A stretch of 64,000 nucleotides of DNA from the NCBI GenBank assembly GCA_030737875.1, contig CM060924.1:151460197-151524196 (forward strand). The letters are read 5' to 3'. Each line of letters starts with the position of its first letter. Positions within the stretch are counted from its first letter, which is position 1. Shown one piece after another: positions 58,496 through 64,000 of the stretch. The translations under genes and the position numbers were made by a program. The notes under the pieces were generated by a model. That model made no database searches. It was not told the origin of the DNA and saw only the letters and a list, made by a program, of their open reading frames with translations. The stretch comes from Allium sativum (lineage: Eukaryota > Streptophyta > Magnoliopsida > Asparagales > Amaryllidaceae).

Positions 58496-59812
58496 TGTAA
58501 CGTCCCGCCATTTTGACCGCTTCAAATTGGTATTTAAACCAACTTAAAAAGTTCAAATCGACGGATCGTTATTTAGATTACAGAGTTTAAAAGTAGAATC
58601 AACATAGAATAAATAAATAACATAACCTTGAACAGCAAAACACACTTTATTATATAACTAGAATCTTTGATACAATATTTTCCATACAACGGTTTTAAAC
58701 GAAAATTTGAATACAAGAAAATATTACTGTTTTAAATCATCAGAGCGCGCCATCTTCTGGAATCCCCAGCTTTGCCGATCTTCGAATCCTGACTGAAATT
58801 TTTAAAATATGAAATGCTCGGATCTGACCCGAGCGTTCCATGCAAAAACATAAAAGCAATCGGGTCAGGATTAATCATAGTTCAAGTAAATTAACTTCAA
58901 TATAAACTGAAATGTAACAGTTAACCCCAACATCAATGTCATATATAAAATAAACAGTGGTGCATATGTTCATATCAGTGTATCTAGACCAAGTGCAGTA
59001 TTTATTCGTATCAGTGTATTTCCGGGAACAACAGTTACGGTACCTGCTGACACACACGTGTACCTATACACGCGTGCATTGCCTCGGCGTCCGAAACCAG
59101 GATATAACAAAATACAGGTATGTGAAATATAAGGCAACATGTGTTAGGGAGACAGACATGTTCAGGGGAGTGCATCTACAAGACATGCATTTCAATAAAA
59201 TACTTAAAAAAAAACAATGCATTCACTATATTCTCAAATCAAATGCCACATTATAGGTTTGTACATGAAAGGCTACACCCTCATATTAGCAACGAACACA
59301 TACAACATCAAGCTGGAACCAAACATACGAAATTAAGATTGGCATGTGATGATGGTAACTCGGATATTCATAAATGGAAGTAGCAAGGTCACCACAATGA
59401 AGATTAGTGAATTAATCTGAGTGCATGTTCACAATGTAAATTTTCAGAAATATAGGTCACCATAATGAAGCTCAGTGAATTCAGAAATAAAGGTCACCCA
59501 AAATGAAGTAACCCGGATTCTTTTGTGGTCAGTACATGTTCAGGTATTCAAGGTAAAGCTAGGCGAGAAAATAGTACATAAGACAAACACCAGTGCATAC
59601 ATCTTATGTACTCCAAGTGCGCGAGTGTATCATGCTAAACGCAGGGAAGCTCAGTGCATGCATATCCAAGTGCATATACATTTATATTGGAAAAATATAA
59701 AAAGACTTGCAAACTAAAGAGTTTTTATGGCGCAAATCCGAAAGTGCAGGTCATCTCGTTATTCACGGTTACAAACAGTAAAGCATGCATTCCAAGATTA
59801 TAGCAACTTAAG

Positions 59813-59856
<44 letters not shown>

Positions 59857-62221
59857 TAACATCGTCGCATTCATTGACACTCCTTGATTTTCCAGATTTC
59901 TAAATATGAATGCTACTCTCACTGCCACTAGACTAGAGGGTAAATATAAGTTAACAGCAACTATACAAATTGCAGTAAATTTGAAATGAACAGGAAAATA
60001 AAATCTATACTAGTTAAGAGTCATGTACTGGATGATAACTAGACTGGAAACCAGTTAAAATGGAAAATGAAAATGAAAAGAAATATGGTAATCATGGAAA
60101 TGCAAATGTGTATACAAGCATGCTCGATAAAAGCTGACTGGTTATTGAAATGGCTTTAATATGTGGTGATACTAAACTAATAGCTTGTATGATACCATAA
60201 ATCAAGGTCAACAGTCACACAAGGTTTGTCACAGAACCATGGCATAGGCAAGGAAATCGGTCAATTTATTTGTTTGGACCTATGGACAGAAATCAAAAAT
60301 TCAGATGCCAACCAATTCTAAACATCGACTAATGATTGCTATCACATATCGGTAGTTAATAATGTAAAAGTAGCCTATTAACACAATACTCAGGTTACTG
60401 ATTTTTTAAAGTAAACAAGTTGGTGAAAATACTTCTATTTTTTTTAGCACACATACAGGTTTCAAGACCGTTTACATTGGCTTAAACAAGCTCGATCAAC
60501 TCGGATATATAACATTATATAATTAGTAGCAACCAATGAATGAACAGATTTGAATCAAAAAATAGGATTTTGAGGAAAAACAGAATTTGGGTTTACTCAC
60601 AGTATTGATGCTACTGTGTTGGTTTACTGTAATTCTAATGTTTTCCAGTTCTAAAATGGACAAGTAACTCTATTGCTATGCAGACAATAGTTTTGTAATT
60701 TTTTTCTTCAGATCATAGAAAAATGAAGCCACAGCTCACCATAGCTTTTGCATATTACTACACTCACCCTTATCTACATATACATATATACAGTTTAGTT
60801 ACATACTTCAAAATTTCCTTAAATGAAAGTCACAATGCCAACATATGCCATCTTCTCAAACAAAGGTGGACAAGGGATTTCCTACAGGTTACTATATGGC
60901 AAATCACAGACAATAAAATGGGAAATTAGGTTTTCGAATGAACCAACATTTAAATACCTATTAGCATGAAAATAGGTAAACATATTAGCATGGAAATCAC
61001 CTACAATGAAATAGAAAATCGGGTTCCTTAGTTTAAGTCCCGGTTTGTTATTACTCACAACATAATATCATAGTGAGACACTCCAGGTTTCTACATATGT
61101 ATTTCAGATTGGGTATTTTTTCCTTTTAATATTTTTTCATCTTTTTTTTCTTTATTCTAGAAATCGAAGGAGCTTTACACAAATTCTGAAATCAAATGGG
61201 GGTTTTCGCAATTCAAATCAAGGCAACCATCACGCGCAAATCAGTCAACAACAGACACAAAATCTCTATTGAACTCAAGTTTATATCGAAGATAAATTAC
61301 TTGAAACAGTGATTAATCAATCGTGAGTATAAATACTCACCTTACGGCCGTATGAGGGAGCGAGCGGCTTCGACCAATGGTGCTCACGGAGGGAGGAGCG
61401 ACGAACACAATTGAGGCGCGATGGTGCTCTCGAGGTTGACGAAAAGAGGAGCGATGCAAGGCTGAAAAGACGGTGGCTGAAGTCACGGTGGCCATTGATG
61501 TGAATTAGGGGAAAATGATCCGATTTTTATTGTCTGAAGAAATGGGAAAGGGACCGTTCTTTTATAAAGGCAAATACCGTGGTTACCACGTTTCCGTGGT
61601 GGCCAAGGAACTGATTGTGTGCGTAGGAAGGAACATATGCTTTATTTTATTTATGTATGTACGATTCCCTACTCTCTACCGCAAATTATGTTGATGGTTT
61701 ATTTTTTTAACTACCCCAAACGAACTATAATCGTGACGAAATTCTACATGCCGTCACGCCTCAACATTCTGAAACCAATAAAATAATTCTAATTGTAAAC
61801 CGACTTTATCTGTATACAACATTATTTTAAATTTTAAAATATTTATCGCTTCATTGATTTTATTTTACTTTTCCCACAAAATAACTTTTGTTCGATCCCA
61901 TATTTAAAACGTTAAATTTCAATTTCTGTTATATATACAAATATACACATATCTATATATTTAAACAAATAAATTCTCCAATTTATTTAACGTCAATAAC
62001 ATCTATTATTATTTTAATTTAAGCATTTTAAATTAACCAATCGAAATCCCATTCGAATATTCAACAGCAAATATTTGATTCCAACCACCCATTCTGGATT
62101 CAATCCATACACACAACTATAAATTTGATTTTTAATCCGAGTATCAATTAAAATTTATTATTAATAGTTAAATCTCTTCTTAATTTCATATTCTAATTGT
62201 CGGAATTTCTGGGACGTTACA
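58496..62221 (-). repeat. 5' LTR of the 51711-62221 element
   Basis: It mirrors the left LTR, with TATA box (61561-61568), donor (61340-61339) and hairpin (about 58811-58835). It has a longer TA microsatellite (about 59814-59852) than the left LTR (about 53033-53048). Confidence 0.9.
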
Positions 62222-63252
62222 TTGTTTGTGTAGCACTTGTTTATAATATACGCGAGTTATTCGGAAAGACCGGGTTTATCCCATTATGAATAACTGATTC
62301 GACGATGAGTCGAAGATGAAGACGGTGATTGAAGACCGGAGGTCTTCACATCGTTTGGATGATTCTTGATGATCTTGTTTGGTTTTTACACCTAAGAGGA
62401 GGGAATATGTTGGTGATCGTCCAGACGTACTTGGAGATCGATGAATATGCGAGGTACAAGGTGCGTCCGGTTTCGTTCAGACCCAAAACGGACTTGTAAA
62501 TGGATTGTGTGTCTGACATTGGATTTCGTTCTGTGTGATTGATATACATCGGTTGCATGGCATGAAATGGCTGTGTGGCATGCTGAGATGCAAATGATCA
62601 AGGCTTCGGTTGAAAAGCAGAGACTTGTGGTTGATGATCAAAGCACGTCCCATGTGGCATCGCTTTGTGTAGCATTGATTCGCGAGCCTCACACCCCGGT
62701 GTGAACCAAAAACTAGAGAGGACCTCAGGGGGAACATGCGTCTCTTTCTAGCTAGGACTGGCGTCACAGTTTGCATGCCCTAAAGAGTTTGACTCATGTG
62801 GTTGTTGGATTTTGAGGCGCCTCGGTTATATCGGTCGATCTGGGACCGATGGAGTCATTCGTTGGCTCATTTACGCCCCATAGGGCGGGGAGACGTATTG
62901 TTCAGGGTTTAAGTTTAATCCACATTGGTGGACGGCCCTGTTGCTACAAGGGGCAGTTGCGACTGTTCCTGAGACATGTGCTAGATTGTCTCGAAGCGGT
63001 GAGGACTATCTTTTGATTCGGTTCACAGATGGAAATCCAACTTCCAAATACGACATCGTGCGGTTTTAATTATAGAGCCCAGTATGTCGACATGATAGAT
63101 GGTACCCATGCCGCCTATGATTGATACATTTATATTTGAAGTTGTTTTCTTCACTTATAGTAATAATAAGAGATTAAATTTTGCATATCAAGCATTCTTT
63201 GTCTATTATAAGGTAAAGCCCTATCCTCCGGCTTGCACTGGATTGTGTGATG
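62222..63252 (+). mobile_element. older plus-strand giant LTR, right piece
   Basis: It continues the LTR of 49086-51710 after the nested element. It matches the 3' part of the chromovirus LTR (35270-36290): the CTCACACCCCGGTGTGAACC segment, the CGCCC hairpin and CCAAATACGACATCGTGCGG. It is cut at 63252 by another LTR start. Confidence 0.85.
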
Positions 63253-64000
63253 TGTAACAACCCGGAAAATCTGAACCAATTTAAAATTTTTATTTTGGCA
63301 ATTTTAATGGATTTTGGATATTTAAAATGATTTATTTTAAATAATAATGACGAAAAATTTATTTTCGATGAAGTTAAAACGAATAATTTTATTTTAATTA
63401 TATAACGAGCCTGAAATGGCACGGCAGTTTGAAAATTCGATTTCGAATTTCAATTGAATATACATAATTTAATATAAGTCAGAATTGAACGAAATAAGAA
63501 ATATTTGAATCTGTTTGATGATATCTTTCTAACAAAGTTAAGAAATTGAGATTTCACTTTAGAAGTTGAAAGATATGTCTAGTTTAAAATTCAGAAAAGT
63601 CACTGCGGAATTTATATATATTTTAACATATATAAAAACCCTTAAAAATAGCCATTTTACAAACGACCTCTGTTTTCAACGAAACCACTTTCGTTGGATC
63701 CAGGATGTCAAATTATTGCTAAATTCCAATTTCCATAATTTTTAGAATTAATATGTGAGCGTGGTGGACTTAAACGCGTTTGACAAATTTCAGTTGAATT
63801 TAATCGACTGGAAAATGGCCATTTTTCGAACGGTCATCAAATTAGATGAAATTAGTTTTATTATGACCGTATCGTCAATACGAAGCTAGAAATAATTTTT
63901 CTGCAATTTTTAGAGTCAGTATGTGGTCCCGGTAAATTGAAATGTACGTTCGAATTGAATATATATAGATTTATATTTTAATTTAAGTGAAAACTGATCG
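63253..64000 (+). mobile_element. start of another giant LTR, truncated by the window end
   Basis: It begins TGTAACAACCCGGAAAATCT and follows, in plus orientation, the start of the LTR of the 7623-30173 element with moderate divergence. The left duplication would be TGATG (63248-63252). The rest lies outside the window. Confidence 0.88.

Larger units (their letters stand above)
51711..62221 (-). mobile_element. non-autonomous LTR retrotransposon with 3.7-kb LTRs
   Basis: LTRs 51711-55429 (3,719 bp) and 58496-62221 (3,726 bp) surround 3,066 bp without coding capacity. LTR ends read TGTAACGTCCC...GGGACGTTACA (right copy). Left flank GTGTT, right flank TTGTT; the uninterrupted sister sequence near 9150-9165 supports a five-base duplication with one later change. 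The PBS sits by the right LTR, so the element reads on the minus strand. In the first roughly 80 bases the two LTRs differ at about eight positions, so this insertion is comparatively old. Confidence 0.92.

Overview
The window looks like heterochromatic, retrotransposon-packed DNA from a plant nuclear genome, almost certainly an angiosperm with a large genome. It is AT-rich. Its only protein-coding sequence belongs to retroelements. Four element copies have primer-binding sites complementary to the 3' end of plant initiator-Met tRNA, and one is a Ty3/gypsy chromovirus with a C-terminal chromodomain. I see no ordinary host gene, tRNA, rRNA or CRISPR array. The species cannot be named from the sequence.

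Layout: 1-2534 is unassigned DNA plus a possible Tat/Ogre-like LTR (1038-2534). 2607-3869 shows nothing recognisable. 3870-7617, 30179-30269 and 48158-49085 are three pieces of one old plus-strand 'host' LTR. Its right end is ...TTACA at 49085; its left end is not resolved. It has been split by three insertions: a 5'-truncated LINE (5222-6723), a minus-strand element (7623-30173, duplication ATGAC) and a plus-strand element (30275-48152, duplication GCAGC). The minus-strand element is in turn split by another minus-strand element (17861-26988). The host LTR abuts a second old plus-strand LTR (49086-51710 and 62222-63252). That one is split by a minus-strand element (51711-62221) and cut at 63253 by the start of another giant LTR that runs off the window.

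The plus-strand element at 30275-48152 is the only one with gag and pol. Its LTRs are about 6.57 and 6.59 kb and nearly identical, so it is young, but pol carries a stop codon, a frameshift and a lysine at the integrase catalytic glutamate position. The element at 7623-30173 has about 6.2-kb LTRs around an internal region of only 1,045 bp without coding capacity. It shares leader and polypurine-tract context with the gag-pol element and is probably its non-autonomous partner. The element at 17861-26988 has 3.5-kb LTRs and carries only gag, with one amber stop. The element at 51711-62221 has 3.7-kb LTRs and a non-coding internal region.

Three observations go beyond routine annotation. First, three of the LTR families have a gene-like 5' module: a GC-rich first exon and a consensus splice donor followed by a long AT-rich putative intron, with a clear TATA box in the 51711-62221 family. 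Second, a block of roughly 230 bp containing the likely acceptor exon lies inside the LTR of the gag-pol element but in the internal region of its non-autonomous relative. Third, a block of about 100 bp centred on CCCCGAAGGCCGAAACC recurs ten times across three different element families, in LTRs and in internal regions.
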